Part shown: positions 36,583 to 48,188 of the stretch, one piece after another
How positions within the stretch are numbered: position 1 is the first letter of the stretch
How the letters are laid out: every line of letters begins with the position of its first letter
Assembly: GCA_011634665.1 (NCBI GenBank)
Contig: WAEK01000008.1
Coordinates: 2,225,501 to 2,289,500, forward strand
Direction: 5' to 3'
DNA from: Mortierella sp. BCC40632
Taxonomy: Eukaryota; Mortierellomycota; Mortierellomycetes; Mortierellales; Mortierellaceae
Length of the DNA: 64,000 nucleotides
Translations under genes and position numbers: made by a program
The notes under the pieces: generated by a model
What the model was told of the DNA's origin: nothing
What the model saw: only the letters and a program-made list of their open reading frames with translations
The model's database searches: none

Positions 36583-36994
36583 CACATGAAACGGTCTCTT
36601 TCATGAATCAATAGTCCGTAAAAACAACAAAAAAGAATTCTTTTAAAGTTGCCTGTGTGTCGATGTTGGAGAGAGATATGGAAGAGTTCCGATGTTGGTT
36701 AATGGTCCACCCTGAGCGCTCGCTCACAAACCAGACTATGGAGGAGGAGGAGGAGTTGAATGCTCTATTTGAGGCTTCCGAAAATCATTTAACTCTTGTC
36801 TGGAAAGCATGAAATAAAGAGTTTTGGCTTGTGGAACGAAAGTGAGAGGGGACAAGGGGAGGGGAAGAGGCGCGTGAATGTGACTCTTCCCACCCATCTC
36901 TCATTCATGCACTCTTCCTTCTCATTCACTCTTCCTCATCTATTCTTTCTCCTTCGCCATTTTTTTTTCTTCTCATTTCTTTTGATCTTTGCTC
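36583..36994. promoter_or_regulatory. Spacer, promoter and leader before unit 10
   Basis: It holds the 3' element GTTGCCTGTGTGTCGATGTT (about 36648), a GGAGGAGGAGG stretch (36740) and a reduced promoter motif CGCGTGAATGTGAC (36871). The C/T-rich leader includes a T run. No gene is supported. Confidence 0.5.
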
Positions 36995-39929
36995 ATGCCT
37001 GTCGATCAGCAGTTCCATTGTTCAAGCGAGACTGTCCCACGAAATTCAGTGACACTCGAGACGACCTTTGACATTACTAAAGGTCAGGACATCATCCTCT
37101 GGGATAGTATCGAGCGCGTCTTTCCTGGTGTCCAATACCTCCTCAAGAATGGCCGTGTGGTTGAGTTTGAACGAGACTCTGACTTTAAGATGTACCATAC
37201 CTCTGAGGTTCAATTGCGGAACTGGACCTAGCAAGAAAGAAAAAGCTTTTTTAATCGCTCCGCTGACTTTACTTCTTACTTCATGGGTTCTGGATACTTT
37301 CATTTTTAGTCTTGAGCCACGAAGGGTACGAGCCTTTCCTGAGAGTGTGTTTGAGGTTATCCTCGTCGATACCATTGAAGCTCAGCAAAGTCAACTGCAG
37401 CAGGAACCGCTTCAGTCGCCGCCTCATACTCCTGTACGACAACAACAGCCTCTTTCCGTCGCTAGTATTTCTCGCCAACAAAATCTGACAGACAATTCGA
37501 ACGGGGATTTACTCATGCAAGAGAGAGCTCACTCAGAAGGGAAATTTACTCGCACACCTCCACCACCGCCAGAAGAACGACCAGCTCTTCGACTATTCGA
37601 CCAGGATACAGCCTGGAATACAGCCTTTGATGCATTCATGGGCGACCTATTCAATGCACAATATCCTCGTCTATTTGTTCTCCTGCCAACATACCCGCTC
37701 AACCAGGGATTCGATCCTTTCTCACATCCCTTCCAAATCCACTATCTCTGCGAGCATGGTCAATCCATAGGAGCAGATGGATCGGTGCACTCGCCATTTG
37801 AGGTTCATCTTGCCTCCTCTCCTGGCTATGAAGTTGACAATCCAAGTCAGTTCCTTGAAGCCTGTGGTTCCTATATCCTACGAGTTCTTCAGATTGTCAG
37901 GCATAGGACCAGAGCCTCTGTTGCGCGTCATGGGCAACAATCGATGTCGATGTATCAATTTTCTCCACTGCAGATGAACTGGTACATAGACAGTGCCATT
38001 TCAACTTTCCAAGAGCGTACCCAACTATCGACAACACATTCAACCAAAAGTACAGACTATCCATTCTTATTCGAGGAAGATAATGAAATTCAAACTCATG
38101 AGCAAATTCGAGTACAAGCCGGAAGTGAAATCAAGCGTCAATGGACAGACTTTGTCAATTATCTTAATTTGAGCACTAAACAGAACATCGGTGGCCTCTT
38201 CCGAGTCGTCAGGGAGGGCATATATTTCAAGTGGGTCTGTCGCTCTCACTTTGACTTGGAGTTTACGGAATCTTCCAGGATGCTACTCTCCAGATGTCTC
38301 AATGATTGGGGGAATAAGCTGAATTTCATCGATGGGCGGGGTCAGTTGACTTGCAAGTTGAAATCGCCCATCAACGCTAATCAGCTGTATCGTGCAGTCA
38401 TGACCACAAAAGGAATGGTGAGTGAGCTCCAGCTGACCATGGACTGGGCTGTGACGGTCACGGATATGGATATACTCCAGAATTTAGTGGTCACTTCCAA
38501 CATTGTTTCCCTCGGCTTGAAGGTCTCCAAGTTCCAAGATGGCATTGTTGAGAAGGCCAGCTCAATTGTCCGCATGATGACCTGTGGTAAGCTTCGAGCC
38601 TTTTCCTTCTTTGGATGGGATTATTGGCAGTCATTGGCGAGTAACTTTCCCCAGGGCCAGACAACATCAACTCTCCGGGTTCTTTATCTGGAAAACTGTG
38701 GGTTCCCAGACGGCGATTGTTTGGAATCGCTCTTTCGGGCTAACCCCAGCCTGACTATGATCAAGATTAGCAGGAGCGCAAGTAAAGGTCGTCCAGTCAC
38801 TTTTGAAGTCTCGCCAACAGCTACTCGTTCTATCGCGAACCCTGTCTTTAACTTGAGTGTCATTGGAAGCCCTGGCTTGATGTCCAAAGATAACTTTTCT
38901 GGTCTCAATGTCTTTTACTGGTCGCAGCTGACAGAACTCATCATTCCAGCTATCAAAACTGTCAAGCCTAACATACAGGACATCCTCTCGACTCTCCCTC
39001 AACTCCAGTCAATTACAATCGACTACACGAACCAACCTTGTCTACTGGACATCATTGGCGTCTCGCATGTAATCCAGGATATAAATCATCCTCTCAAATA
39101 CTTTGTCATCAAGAGTGTTCTGTACCATGACATGCTCACCACCAAATTCGACAAGGGGATAGTTGAGAGGATATCTGTGACCGATCTCTCTAGTGTTCAT
39201 ACCAACCGACTGAGTATTTTACAAGGAGAGATCCACATTCATGTCTCATCAAAAGATACATGGCCGTGGTGTGAGTTTGACACAAAATGGTATTTGTCTG
39301 TTAATTGTTGGGATGCTCTTCGAGAAAAGACCTTTGCCAGTCTTATTTGCCGACTTCCTCCACTGATCTCAGTATCAGTCAAATGCGAGTTCAAGCAGGG
39401 TCCAGGAGTTGTCCAGGCAGCCAAACGTGTAACTACAATTTGCGCCAATGTGCTGGCACAATTCGAGTCATCAGGAGAGCAACATTGTACTTGGCTACCA
39501 GAATTGCAAGGCTTCATGACCCGGACCCTCCCTACTCCGAATCTTAAACGACTGATACTTGGAGATCTGTATGCTATCAACCTCGAAGCCGAAGATCCAC
39601 TGGTGAAATGGCTTCCAACGGCTATTGCCTATCTGAACCAACTGAGCGGATTTGAATATCTAAGGCTGAGTAATGTCGAAGTACCCCGGTTCACTTGGAG
39701 TAGGATCTTGAGCTCGATTCAATATCGACAAGGACGAGCGCTCGTCTTGTTTAAGACTAACCTGAGGGATACTCAACTCGAGCTGTTGGAGGCTACTGTT
39801 CCAAGAGATATTGATTTTATGCTCTGTATTGAAGGGGCTTCCACGTTCCTCTCGAGGGCGCGTATTGAGAGCTTCAAGAATGCCTTTGTTGGCCGCAAGA
39901 TCAAGGTCCGAGTGTACTTGATTGAGTGA
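36995..39929 (+). CDS. Array unit 10: three-module LRR-like protein, two exons
   Basis: Exons are 36995-37191 (197 nt) and 37310-39929, giving 938 aa, the shortest intact member. Only the GTACCA donor is available here, because the second GT found in other members is lost; this supports GAT/GTAC as the family donor. The acceptor is CATTTTTAG/T. The linker has PPPPPEERPALRLF. The middle module has CEHGQSIGADGS. Motif: KDTWPWCEFD. The truncated fragment at 57.9 kb derives from a unit of this type. Frame intact. Confidence 0.87.
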
Positions 39930-40256
39930 TAGTAAATCTTTTTTTGTCGGGCCCTGTGACAACGAAATTGGACCAAGCAATAGGAGGGCAGTGGGAAGAG
40001 GGAAAGTCTCGCGTGTGAATGAATGTGCATGCATGTGGTTCCATTCTTCATTTCCTCTCTTCTCTTCTTCTTCATCCTCTCGCCTCCTCATTCTTTTTTC
40101 TTCATTCTTTCTCATCCTTTCTCATCCTTTCTCATCCTTTCTCATCCTTTCTCATTCTTTCTCCTTCGCTGTCCTCCTTTGCAATCTTTTCTTCTCCTTT
40201 CTCAACTTATCTTATTCCTCTCCTTCCTCGCTCCTCCTTCCTTTCAATTCTCGCCT
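39930..40256. promoter_or_regulatory. Spacer, promoter and leader before unit 11
   Basis: CTGTGACAACGAAATTGG (39954) and TCGCGTGTGAATGAATG (40009) are followed by a leader with five tandem 10-bp units (CTCATCCTTT, about 40105-40160). The leader is nearly identical to that of unit 12 apart from repeat number. No gene is supported. Confidence 0.65.
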
Positions 40257-43232
40257 ATGTCTATTGACCAGCAGTTCCACTGCTCAGGCAAGACTGTCCC
40301 ACGAAGTTTAGTTACACTCAAGACAGTCTATGACAGAGCTAACGACCAGCACATTATCCTCTGGGATAGTATCGAACGCGCCTTCCCTGGTGTCCAATAC
40401 CTCCTCAAGGATGGCTACATGGTTGAGTTTGAACGAGGCTCTGACTTTAAGATGTACCGTATCTCCGATGTTCAATTACACAACTGGAACTTGTGAAAAA
40501 GAATGAGTATCATTGACACTGACGCTGATTTTTGTCAATGGGCAACGGGACTCTCCTTCACTAGTCTTGATCCACGAAGGATTCTCGCCTCCCCTGAGAG
40601 TGTATTTGAAGTTGTCCTCATTGGATCCATCGTGACCCAGCAAAGTCAACCACAACAGGAGCAACTTCAGTCGCCACCCCAGACCCCTCTCCAACCACAA
40701 CAGCCACCTTCTGCCTCGAGTACACCTTGTCAACAAACCCAATCGGAGACGCTAGTAGAAGAAATGTCCATGCAGGAGAACATTCACTCTGAAGAGCAAT
40801 TAGTTCACCCTCAACCACCACCAGAGGAACGACCAGCACCTTGGGTAGCTGAAGAGTCTTCGATATCGAATACGGCTTTTGATGGATTCATAAACGACTT
40901 TCTCAATGCTCAGTACCCTCGTCTGTTCGTTCTTTTACCAGAGTATCCACTCGACCATGGATTCAATCCTTTTATCCATCCCTTCCGAGTTTACCACCTC
41001 TGCGAACATGGTCAATCCACAGGAGCAGATGGATCGACGCACTTACCATTTGAGGTTCATCTTACCTCCTCTCCTGGCTGTTGCGTATTCAATCCAATTC
41101 AGTTCCTTGAAGGCTGTGGAGGCTATATCTTACGAGTTCTTCAGATTGTCAGGCGTAGGACCATCTTCTCGGATACTGTCGATCGCAATACTCCGACAGT
41201 ATCTTATACGAACCATCAACAACAGGCATCACTGACTCGACAATATTCTCCAAAAGAGTTGACCAGGTTCATAGACGATGCTATATTGACTCTTCAAGAG
41301 CGTATCCAAGCCTTGACAGCAGAGCCGCCCCAGGGCCCAGATAGTCCATTCTCACTTGAGGGAGACAATGAAGTCCAAACTCAAGAGCAGGTTCGAGTAC
41401 AGGCCGAAAATGGAATCAAGCGTCAGTGGACAAATTTTGCTGGCTATCTCCACTTAAACTCAAAAAGAACTATCAGAGCGCTTTTACGAGTTGTCAGGGA
41501 CGACACGAGTTTCAAGTGGTTGTGTCGCTCTCATTATGACTTGGAGTTTACGAAATCCTCTAGGACACAGCTCTCAAGGACTCTTAATGAGATAGGAATC
41601 CAATCAAGTAAAATCGACTGGCAAGGCCGGCTAAAACTCACACTGGAGTTACCTTCCCCTGCTCTTCAGCTGAATCGTGTGATCGAGTCCACCAAAGGGA
41701 TGGTTAGCGAACTCCAATTGACCATAGTCTGGGCTGTGACGGCTGAGGATCTGGATGTAATCCAGAATACGGTGGCTGGCTCTGATATCGTTTCCCTTGA
41801 ATTGGCGATCTCCAAGTTCCAGGATGGCATTGTTGCGATGACTGATGCGGTTGACCACATTATGGCTAGCAGCAAGCTTCAAGTTCTCAAGTTCACAGGG
41901 TGGGATCATTGGCAATCATTGGCTAACAACCTACCCCGGAGCTCGACGACATCGACACTTCGAGTTCTTACTCTCAAGGACTGTGGGATCCTGGATGGCG
42001 ACTGCCTGGGGTCGCTCTTTCGAACCAATCCTAACCTAAATCAGATCAAAATGAGATCGACCAAAGATGATTCAGTTACTTTTGAAGTCACACCCACAAC
42101 ATATCATTCCAGCACAAATCCTGCCTTCAGCGTGGCAGTCCTGGGAAGTCCTGAAATAATGTTGAAAAGCAGTTATTCGAAGTTCGATATCTTATACTGG
42201 CCACAGATCACGGAACTCAACATACCTGCTACCAGCTCTGTTAGGCTGTACCTGCAAGACATTTTATCGATCAACCCTCAACTACGATCAATCGTAGTCA
42301 ACTACACGAATCAGCCTTGCATACTGGATATCGTTGGTGTTTCTTATATAGCCCATAATATGAAGCATCCCCTCCAGTACTTTGCCATCAGTAGTATTCA
42401 TTACCATGACATGCTTGTCACCAAACTCAACAAAGGAGCCATTGAAAAGATACATGTATTCGAACACTCAGGAGTTCATACTAACCGAACGAGCATACTT
42501 CAGGAAGAACTCATGATCCGTGTCTCCTCGAGCGATACGTGGCCATGGTGCAGGATTGACGGTACATGGAGTAAAAAGTGGCACTTGGTTGTTTATCATT
42601 GGGATAGTCATAAAGAACAGATTCTTTCCAGTTTGGTAAGCCACCTTCCTCCTTCGATCTCGGTCTCAATCAACTACGATTTTTTGCAAGCGATTGGGTT
42701 TTACGAGGCAACCAAACGTGTCGCTGTAATTTGTGCCAGTGTTCTGGAGAAATTCGAGTTATCAAGAGTGATAGATGACTCTTGGCCACCAGAATTGCAA
42801 GGATTCATGACTCTAGCCCTACCTACCCCGAAACTAAAACGACTGGCTCTTAGGGACGTATGTAATACCTGGCCCGGTAGTACCTCCTGCCCCAAACATG
42901 AGGATCCACTGGCGAAATGGATTGCGGCGGCGGTTGCTTATCTGAATCAGCTAGATGGATTTGAGTATCTCGAGTTCAACAATGTCAAGTTGCACCAGTT
43001 TACTTGGAATAGGATTCTGAGATCGATTCGATATCAAGAGGGACGAACGTTGGTCTTGTCTAATACCAATATTGATAACACTCATTTGGAGCTGTTGGAG
43101 GCCACTGTTCCGAGAGATGTTGACTTTGTCCTCTTGATCAAAGGATGTGCCTACACTTTGAGGGAACGAGCCGAAAGCCTCAAGAGAGCCTTTGCTGGCC
43201 GCAAGACCAATGTCCAAATTCAAGGGTGGTAA
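40257..43232 (+). CDS. Array unit 11: chimeric three-module LRR-like protein, two exons
   Basis: Exons are 40257-40453 (197 nt) and 40565-43232, giving 954 aa. The 5' segment through about 40655 matches units 7 and 12, including the intron and LDPRRILASPES. From the linker onward (QLQSPPQTPLQPQQPPSASS) it matches units 5, 6 and 12. The middle module has PRLFVLLPEYPLDHGF and CEHGQSTGADGS, with VYHLCEHG in place of IHYLCEHG. Motif: SDTWPWCRID. Frame intact. It is the last unit before the 11-kb island. Confidence 0.87.
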
Positions 43233-43407
43233 AGGGAGACTCCTTCTTCTGTGCCTGTTTATACCTGCATACAACAACAACAGCAGCAACGACAACGATG
43301 ATTTGCCAGTGTGCCAATAATGGAGAGGGGATTGGAAGTATCCATATGCAAGTCGATGACTCATCCTTGAGACTAAAAGGCTACCATTTGTCGGAAAGAG
43401 AGTAGGG

Positions 43408-44379
43408 TCAGTTCCTGAGATTGTCTCTTGAAGGCTTCTCCCTTTCTTTGTCTAGGGAGGGGTAAAAGTAGAATGTGTCGCTTGCTACGTGGTTCGAACT
43501 GGGTGTTTCTTGTGTAAGTGGGATCTTCTTGCCAAAACTCGTTGTTGAGATGGGAAACAAGGGTCTTAGAGGATCATTTATATGCCGCATAGGCTCACGG
43601 TACATCAATGGTTGTCCTCTGCCATTAAACTCAAAGTCATTAGCTTGTTGGCCGCCTTCTTCAGCATTGAATAACGGAGGATAGGATTTTGGGGCCGATC
43701 CTGCCATTCCAACCCCTTGTGTCCTGTGATTTACCACCTCATGTTCTCTTGTAAATCGCGAAAAGGACAATGGCCCATACTCTGTATGGCTCCGATCACC
43801 ACTAGCATCGTCTTGGCTGTTGCTGTCGCTGTCGGAATCTAGTAGACCAGTTTTGTCTCTACTCTGCCTTCGGGGGTTGGCTGTAGACTTGCGAGGTCGC
43901 TTGCTTGGTCGTCTGTGCTTAGTGTCCTCTTCAGGGCCATCTCGACTAGATCTGTTTGCATTGGATATACTGGAATTGGATTTGTCACTGCCTGGTTCAT
44001 CGTCACTGCCTGGTTCATTGTCACAGCCGTGTTCATCGTCACTGCCAGGCTCATCATCACTGCCGGTACTCTCTGTTCGCTCGAGCGCTGCCTTCGCCTT
44101 GCGGACGAGCAGAGACAAGCGCGTGGCAGGATTGTTCTGTTCGTTGAGGAATGAAGTAGCCGTCATCTCGCCCCTGGCCAAAATCCGATCACCAACCTCG
44201 ATGCGAGTCAGGTACGCTCGGCCGGTGTTAGTTCCCGAAGATGGATCATGCATGAGCGCTACATCCAGCCCGTTCCATTGACAGATTGCACTAATGTCGA
44301 CACTGCCGTCTTTCTGGAGTTGGTGGGTCGTTTGATGAACTACAAGAGATAGCCATGTCGTTGGAATCTGGAAACTCAT
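43408..44379 (-). CDS. Acidic, probably nuclear protein of unknown function
   Basis: Open frame of 323 codons from an ATG at 44379 (MSFQIPTTWLSLVVHQTTHQ). The N-terminal part of about 100 residues looks folded (CQWNGLDVALMHDPSS; TRIEVGDRILARGEM). An acidic pentad/hexad repeat follows (GSDDEPGSDDEHG...), then a basic cluster resembling a nuclear localisation signal (RRPSKRPRKSTANPRR). The last 40 or so codons (FPISTTSFGKKIPLTQE) lie in sequence homologous to array spacers (22525-22620 and 26100-26160). I do not recognise the family. It could be a real gene whose 3' end was captured from the array. Confidence 0.5.
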   Translation of the reverse strand: MSFQIPTTWLSLVVHQTTHQLQKDGSVDISAICQWNGLDVALMHDPSSGTNTGRAYLTRIEVGDRILARGEMTATSFLNEQNNPATRLSLLVRKAKAALERTESTGSDDEPGSDDEHGCDNEPGSDDEPGSDKSNSSISNANRSSRDGPEEDTKHRRPSKRPRKSTANPRRQSRDKTGLLDSDSDSNSQDDASGDRSHTEYGPLSFSRFTREHEVVNHRTQGVGMAGSAPKSYPPLFNAEEGGQQANDFEFNGRGQPLMYREPMRHINDPLRPLFPISTTSFGKKIPLTQETPSSNHVASDTFYFYPSLDKEREKPSRDNLRN

Positions 44380-44882
44380 GAGGGAATGGAAGGAATGTGT
44401 AAAACTTGAATTTTGTATGAGCGTGTGTGTACTCGAATATGTTTGGAAATGTGATGGGTGAAAAGGTTTTTGGATCGAAGAGGGCTTCTTATATTACTGC
44501 GATTATGATGCTTTCATTGTAGTGTGGGATCCTCACCTTCATATTTAACTCATAGCGTTGGTGAGATCACGATGAACTCGACAAAGAGAGTTCCACAGTT
44601 TTTTTTTTTTTTTTTTTTTTTTTGCTCTGGGGGCTATTAGTGCAACATGAAACGGTGGTATAAAATTGACGGGCCAAGCCTATGAAAGACGGCTTTGCCA
44701 CCCTATTTAACGCATGTACTTTCCAGATGCGGACTTCCCTATTTACGTAATTGTGCCACTTGAAATAAACTTCTCTTTTATAGACTAATGCGGCAAAGTG
44801 GACAAAATGACACAGAGTGTGAATGCGCAAAGGGTTGCCACAGTAGTCGGTCGGTCCCTCGTCAGGCATAAGGGGTTGCCAT
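44380..44882. other. Island spacer with T25 run
   Basis: It includes the likely promoter of the minus-strand gene (44380-44560) and a T25 run (44599-44623). About 250 bp follow with no supported gene; a minus-strand frame of 100 codons here has no recognisable content. AGGGTTGCCA appears at 44831 and again beside the MITE at 44873. Confidence 0.4.
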
Positions 44883-44990
44883 TAGTGTTCTTCAACTCAA
44901 CTCACCAACTCACCGACTCAAGCTTTTCTCCAACTCGTGTAACGTGAGTTGAGTTGAGTCGAAGATTTTTTGAACTCATGGGAAACACTA
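44883..44990. mobile_element. 108-bp palindromic MITE with 8-bp target duplication
   Basis: Termini TAGTGTTC...GGAAACACTA are inverted. An inner palindrome pairs CAACTCAACTCAC with GTGAGTTGAGTTG. Identical 8-bp direct repeats GTTGCCAT flank it (44875-44882 and 44991-44998). The 8-bp duplication and the TAG terminus suit a hAT-type MITE. Confidence 0.8.
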
Positions 44991-45164
44991 GTTGCCATAA
45001 TGGTCAGTCAATCCTTTTTGACCACAGTTGGAATACAGTATAAGGTCACAGTCTCTCTAGGAAGGATAAAGCGCGCTGCTGAAGAAGACAGCTGCCCTGA
45101 TCAGGATATTGTAGATGAGTGGACAAAGAGATACAGCGGCCAAAGCATTGACTCGATCCGACTG

Positions 45165-45189
45165 AAAAAAAAAAAAAAAAAAAAAAAAA
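45165..45189. repeat. A25 homopolymer
   Basis: Twenty-five A immediately upstream of the region encoding the Harbinger Myb-like protein. Confidence 0.95.
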
Positions 45190-45238
45190 GATGACCTCAG
45201 GGCCAACCCACATCAGCCCAGCACCTTCAACCACAACC

Positions 45239-46529
45239 ATGTCACAGTCAACTAGTCATCTCCGTCTTCATCTTCACGGAGCCATCCTCAGTATTACCGA
45301 TAATATCGACATCGATTCCTTTCTTTCCCTCACCCGACGCCGGGCCATCCAGGGGTCCATCCCTCCCGATTCTTCGTCAGATGCAATCTTTCTCGCCAAT
45401 TCGTCCCGCCATGTATGCTCCTACAACTTCTGGGCTAGATCTTCGGTCGCGGAGTCCATTTACACAACCACAGGAGTCTTCCTTTTCACCCCCCTTACAG
45501 CCCTACTCGAGTGTATCACCATCTCCGACGACCACGACGCGCAAAAGAGGTCGTGACGAAAATACCTGGTCAAAGGAAGCAACAGATGTTCTTATCGAGT
45601 TTTAGAATGATATTGACAACTACAAGAGTATTAAGAAACCAAGGGCCAAGGGCCAGGAGGCGAAGTCTAAGACGTACGCCGATTTGTCAGAGCAGATTAG
45701 AGAAAAAACTGGCGTAATGAAGGATGCAAAGGCCGTTCGCAACAAGGTTGACGACATGAGCGGACAATTTAAAAAGGCTCAAGTTTTCCACGATGAGACA
45801 GGTCAAGGCGATCGGGAAGACGATTCTTTCAAGGAACAGGTGATGAAGCGATGTCCATTCTTCTATGAGGTCAGAGACGTTTGGATGTCATACCTTGGAG
45901 CACCCAGCCGTGAGCCTATCCAGCCATCTGAAGACTTGGAAACAGACAACCAGAGCGTTGACGGGCTTGGATCGGATACGTCATTTTCTGCACTTGAGAC
46001 GGACGAGGATGCAAGATCAACAACATCAACAGCAATCGCAAAGCGAAGGAAAGTGGCTAAGGATAAAACTGCCCCATTTAGTAGCTACTTCTCGCAGCTT
46101 CTGGAACATTTAAAAACTGCAAGTGCCGGCACCAATTACAACCTTGAGGTAGTCAAGTTACTTTGCCAACAAGTCGACAACACACTTAAAGAATTGACCG
46201 AAACGAGGAAGAAGGATGCAGAGGTTGGAATAGCAGCGGTAGAAGCAAGGAAGGCAGAGGTAGAGACCACCACTCTGGCAAGGAAGGAAGAAATAATAGC
46301 AGTGGAGGCTACAAGAGCGAAAGAGGCCGAGGCAAGGAAGGCAGAGGCTGAAGTAAGAGCATTGGAGATACAAACAAAACGGGATGCAATGAAGCTGAGA
46401 AAGCAGGCAATGGCTCTTAAGGCTCTCAAGCTTAAGCTACTGCTTAGAAGTAAAAATGTCAATGACGTTGATGATGTTGATGACGATGACAATGATGATG
46501 AAGACGAGGAAGAGGATTTATTAGCATGA
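45239..46529 (+). pseudogene. Myb/SANT-like companion protein of a PIF/Harbinger element, nonsense mutated
   Basis: Divergent partner of the transposase at 46582. The main frame begins near 45300-45381 (MQSFSPIRPAMYAPTTSG), reaches a Myb-like start (TWSKEATDVLIEF) and hits TAG at 45603-45605, where a Trp is expected in the Myb core. The same frame continues with NDIDNYKSIKKPRAKGQEAK and a long A/E/K-rich coiled coil (ARKAEVETTTLARKEE), ending in an acidic tail (DDDDNDDEDEEEDLLA). An ATG at 45239 lies in a different frame, so the true start is unclear. Harbinger transposons need such a protein for nuclear import and end binding; here it is broken. Confidence 0.7.
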
Positions 46530-46581
46530 AATAAACTCACAATACTATCGCCCTAAGTACCTCGTCCATTTTCCTGTCGCG

Positions 46582-48143
46582 CTAATGTTCTGCCAGCCGT
46601 CGAGCCCGCGCTGCAGTTACGCTGGCTCCGCAATCCGCTGCAAGACGTGCGCCGTTGGGTTGTTGCAATTGGGCCTTTTCCATTTCCTGCTCATCCAGAT
46701 CGTCCCATAATCCAGGCTGTCGGATAATGTTGTGAATAACGACGCATACCATGACTGTATCTCCTGCGCGGGCAATGTCATCTTCGGATTTAATGCTGAT
46801 GCGAAGATTTGTCAACGATGGAAATTTTCCCTTCAACATTCCAAACGCATGTTCAACTCTAACTCGAGCGGAGCTATGCACCCGGCTGAATGTGGTCTTC
46901 CTTGGATCATTGTCCGCAACCCGATAACGCGGCACCACGGTAGACGATACAGCGTAAGCGGCATCGGCCAGAAGGTATTCTTCCCCGTGAAAGTATCGTG
47001 CGGGATTCTTGTACAGTCGACAGGTTTTGTATGCCATAGAGTCGTGCATGGTGCCGACATAACCAGTGAAGAAGAAAATAAAAACGCCTCTGTGGTCACT
47101 GATTCCTGTTGCGCCCATGGCAAAGTTACCCTTCCGAGTTGCCCAGGCATCCCGCTGAAACGAAGGCGCATGGTGCAGTGGGATCATTGTCCCATCCACA
47201 GCCCCAAGAACATCGGGAAAGCCAAAGTTTTGCTTGAAGTGGGTTTTGATGATTTCTTTTTCCTGGGCAGTTGGCCACCGAACGTAGGTCCCTGACAGCG
47301 CCCTTAAGGCTGTGACACAACGATCCGTGTAGCGCACAACCGAACCAGCCGAGACATTTAACACCCTTCCCAGATTTGAGTACGAGGATAGTGACCCGTC
47401 ATGGCCGAGACGATGGAGAGCGACCATCAATTGAAAGGAAACATCTGCCTGTCGTTTAAGACCTGATACTCGAAAGACCTCAAATTCAGAGTTTCTTATT
47501 GAATGAAAAAATGGCCATTCAATTCAATATTTATATTTATTGAATTATGGTATCAATTCAATGGGCGGAATTTTTGCGTTCAATAAGCGTTCAATAAGAA
47601 ACTCTGGACCTCATGGCTCTTGATGAGTTCAACCAGGTACTCGAACTGTCTTGGGGTCACTCTGATTCTTGCCCTGAATTCTGCCTCGGTTGTCCCACTG
47701 AGATCGAGAATTTGAGAAGCGATAGACTGTGGTCTGGGGCAACGTGGGCTGGCGTTGTAGTATCGAGTGTTCTCCAAGTACTCCAACGTATCCAGTACTG
47801 ACAAAATGATTCCCCTGTCTTCCTCGGTCCACGAGTCCCAGGGCTCTGACTCCTCAACCAACACACCAGCGGTTCGCATTTGAGAAGATTGTATTTGCCG
47901 GTCGAGCCAGAACTGATGCGCATGGTCAGTCTTCCAGATTTCGAACTTCTGTAGAAGGTCCTTTTTGGCGTCTGCATCCAGATTGCAGTCCTGAATCATT
48001 TGCTGGTATCTTTTGTGTGCATTCTGCTTATTGTTCGAATTGAAGGCGGTGAAGAATACGTTTGGTGATCTGTCAACGGCAGAGCGAATCCAAGAGATAT
48101 CGAACTGTGCAATCGATGGCGAGTCCTTCCGATTATGGGACAT
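46582..48143 (-). pseudogene. PIF/Harbinger DDE transposase, split by a MITE
   Basis: The 5' half (48143 down to 47614, MSHNRKDSPSIAQFDISWIR) and 3' half (47475 down to 46582) are in register once the 124-bp insertion at 47483-47606 and one target-site copy are disregarded. The helix-turn-helix region reads SSYSNLGRVLNVSAGSVVRY. DDE positions are visible in GAVDGTMIPL, GTMHDSMAY and RVRVEHAFGMLKGKF, the usual order of DDE_4-type Harbinger transposases. Apart from the insertion the frame is open. Together with the broken Myb-like ORF this makes the element non-autonomous. Terminal inverted repeats of the parent element were not found. Confidence 0.8.
47483..47606. mobile_element. 124-bp MITE inside the transposase gene
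   Basis: Inverted ends CAGAGTTTCTTATTGAA (47487) and TTCAATAAGAAACTCTG (to 47606) enclose an A/T-rich core. GACCTCA direct repeats flank it (47476-47482 and 47607-47613). An extra AATT lies between the left repeat and the inverted end. Superfamily is uncertain. Confidence 0.8.
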
Positions 48144-48188
48144 GGCAAAGCATAATGAGATCGGACATCAAGCGATGGGTACCGAGTC

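Noticed and set aside
40023..40256. In-frame upstream extension of unit 11 (also units 4, 5, 7, 8 and 12) giving a hydrophobic F/L/S-rich N-terminus like a signal anchor
   Set aside because: The leader is almost pure C/T, which cannot contain stop codons, so an open frame is expected. The conserved protein begins at the MSIDQQF or MPVDQQF ATG, and the extensions do not share conserved residues beyond composition.
44567..44869. 100-codon minus-strand ORF near the T25 run
   Set aside because: It ends in poly-Lys from the homopolymer and has no recognisable domain or splice-compatible partner.
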